In this document: positions 5,111 to 6,358 of the stretch, in pieces
Layout of the letters: each line of letters starts with the position of its first letter
Numbering within the stretch: position 1 is the stretch's first letter
Source: Anaerolineae bacterium
Lineage (GTDB): Bacteria > Chloroflexota > Anaerolineae > JAFGEY01
Assembly (NCBI GenBank): GCA_016929775.1
Contig: JAFGIE010000010.1
Span: forward strand, 1-6,358
DNA length: 6,358 nucleotides
Direction: 5' to 3'
Position numbers and translations under genes: made by a program
The notes under the pieces: generated by a model
What the model saw: only the letters and a program-made list of their open reading frames with translations
What the model was told of the DNA's origin: nothing
Database searches by the model: none

Positions 5111-6358
5111 ATGGCGACCATCATCCGCATCCAAGACATCGCCCAACACGTGGGCCAGGAAGTCACGATCCGTGGCTGGCTGTACGCCAAGACGGGCAAG
5201 GGACGGCTCCTGTTCCTGCGCGTGCGCGATGGGACCGGGATCGTCCAGGCTGTGGCCTTTGAAAAGGAAGTCTCGCCCGACATATTCGAGCGGGCACGCA
5301 ACCTGACCCAGGAATCGTCGATCGTTGTCACCGGTGCCGTGCGCGCCGACGAGCGGGCGCCCGGCTATCCCGCGGGCTATGAGCTCGGGATCCGGGACTT
5401 GCAGGTGATCCAGCTCGCCGACGAATACCCGATCACGCCCAAGGAACACGGGATCGAGTTCCTGATGGAGCACCGGCACCTGTGGCTGCGCTCGACCCGG
5501 CAGTGGGCGATCATGCGCATCCGAGCCACGGTCATCAAGGCGATCCGCGACTGGCTGGACGACCACGGGTTCCTGCTCGTCGACACGCCGCTCCTCACCC
5601 CGGCGGCAGCCGAGGGGACGACCACGCTCTTTGAGCTCGACTACTTTGGGACGCCCGCCTACCTCAGCCAGAGCGGGCAGCTGTACAACGAGGCGACGAT
5701 CGCCGCCTTTGGCAAGACCTACTGCTTTGGGCCTGCGTTTCGCGCCGAAAAGTCCAAGACACGCCGGCACGTGATGGAGTTGTGGATGGTCGAGCCCGAA
5801 GCCGCGTACGTCGAGTTGGACGAGTGCATCGAGATCGAGGAACAGCTCGTCACCTACGTCGCGCGGTCTGTGCTCGCCGAGCGGCGCACCGAGCTCGAGA
5901 TCCTGGAACGCGACCTCGCGCGGCTCGAGGCGATCGTGCCCCCCTTCCCCCGCTTGTCCTACGACCGCGCCGTCGAGATGATCAACGACCTGGGCGCGGA
6001 CCAAGGGATCGGCATCGAGTGGGGAGAGGACTTTGGCGCGCCGCAGGAGACGCTGCTCTCAGAGCAGTTCGAAAAGCCGGTCTTTGTCCATCACTACCCG
6101 ACTGCGGTCAAGGCCTTCTACATGGCCCAGGAGCCGGACCGCCCCGAGGTGTGCCGGTCGGTCGACCTGCTCGCACCGGAGGGATACGGCGAGATCATTG
6201 GCGGCGGCGAGCGGTCGGGCGATCCCGACTTCCTGCGCCGTCAGATCGAGCACCACAACCTACCGCGGGACGCTTACGCGTGGTACCTCGACTTGCGCAA
6301 GTACGGGGGCGTGCCGCACTCGGGCTTTGGGCTGGGCATCGAGCGCGCCGTGTGCTGG
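5111..6358 (+). CDS. asnS: Asparaginyl-tRNA synthetase (3' end cut off by window)
   Basis: A class IIb aminoacyl-tRNA synthetase that charges tRNA-Asn with asparagine in the cytosol. The window holds 416 residues with no stop; related enzymes run about 430-440 aa, so roughly the last 20 are missing. The N-terminal OB-fold anticodon-binding domain spans about 1-105 ([24 protein letters not shown]). The catalytic core begins with motif 1 around 150-163 (VDTPLLTP), then the AsnRS-typical [13 protein letters not shown] (168-180) and [12 protein letters not shown] (184-195). Motif 2 follows as [21 protein letters not shown] (210-230), then [12 protein letters not shown] (360-371) and motif 3 GFGLGIER (405-412). 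The EGTTTLFE and [11 protein letters not shown] wording separates it from AspRS. The ATG at 5111 follows GGGAGGAGA (5098-5106) at good spacing. It is 110 bp downstream of the transglutaminase gene on the same strand, and the two products are functionally unrelated. Confidence 0.95.
   Translation, partial: MATIIRIQDIAQHVGQEVTIRGWLYAKTGKGRLLFLRVRDGTGIVQAVAFEKEVSPDIFERARNLTQESSIVVTGAVRADERAPGYPAGYELGIRDLQVIQLADEYPITPKEHGIEFLMEHRHLWLRSTRQWAIMRIRATVIKAIRDWLDDHGFLLVDTPLLTPAAAEGTTTLFELDYFGTPAYLSQSGQLYNEATIAAFGKTYCFGPAFRAEKSKTRRHVMELWMVEPEAAYVELDECIEIEEQLVTYVARSVLAERRTELEILERDLARLEAIVPPFPRLSYDRAVEMINDLGADQGIGIEWGEDFGAPQETLLSEQFEKPVFVHHYPTAVKAFYMAQEPDRPEVCRSVDLLAPEGYGEIIGGGERSGDPDFLRRQIEHHNLPRDAYAWYLDLRKYGGVPHSGFGLGIERAVCW

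Noticed and set aside
5081..6004. 307-codon - strand open frame opposite the synthetase gene
   Set aside because: The + strand carries unmistakable class II synthetase motifs throughout, and the antisense translation has no family features.

Overview
The window is a GC-rich, gene-dense bacterial segment with six complete protein genes and one cut off by the right edge. Translation signals are ordinary (AGGAGG-like ribosome sites; ATG, GTG and TTG starts), and promoters have sigma-70-type -10 boxes (TATAAT, TACAAT). The mix of a PTA_PTB-family enzyme, a stand-alone methyltransferase corrinoid protein, a lipoprotein transglutaminase and an AsnRS with EGTTTLFE and [10 protein letters not shown] blocks resembles Chloroflexota (Anaerolineae-like) genomes. 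That taxonomic placement is inference and only moderately secure.

Region 1 (about 1-2640, + strand) reads as one operon. An extended -10 promoter at 31-39 precedes a GC-rich leader, then an M20 metallo-amidohydrolase (123-1283), a phosphate acetyl/butyryltransferase-like protein (1294-2199) and a small charged protein of unknown function (2218-2571). Gaps are 10 and 18 bp. A strong hairpin at 2610-2638 closes the operon and probably also serves the convergent gene. No acetate or butyrate kinase accompanies the acyltransferase here.

Region 2 (2666-3292, - strand) is a single gene for a cobalamin-binding corrinoid protein of the MtmC/MtbC/MttC type, with no methyltransferase partner in the window. 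Upstream of it are two candidate promoters on the - strand that share a 10-bp element.

Region 3 (3496-5000, + strand) starts with a good -35/-10 pair facing away from the corrinoid gene. It holds a two-gene cassette: a TTG-start, two-helix membrane protein of 73 aa whose TGA stop overlaps (GTGA) the GTG start of a 398-aa lipoprotein with a transglutaminase-like Cys-His-Asp domain. The GTG start restores a clean lipoprotein signal peptide that a longest-ORF reading would miss.

Region 4 (5111-6358, + strand) is asparaginyl-tRNA synthetase, open at the window edge after class II motif 3.

I found no tRNA, rRNA, CRISPR array, insertion sequence or prophage. The region looks like ordinary chromosome. 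The least familiar item is the small membrane protein/transglutaminase lipoprotein pair.
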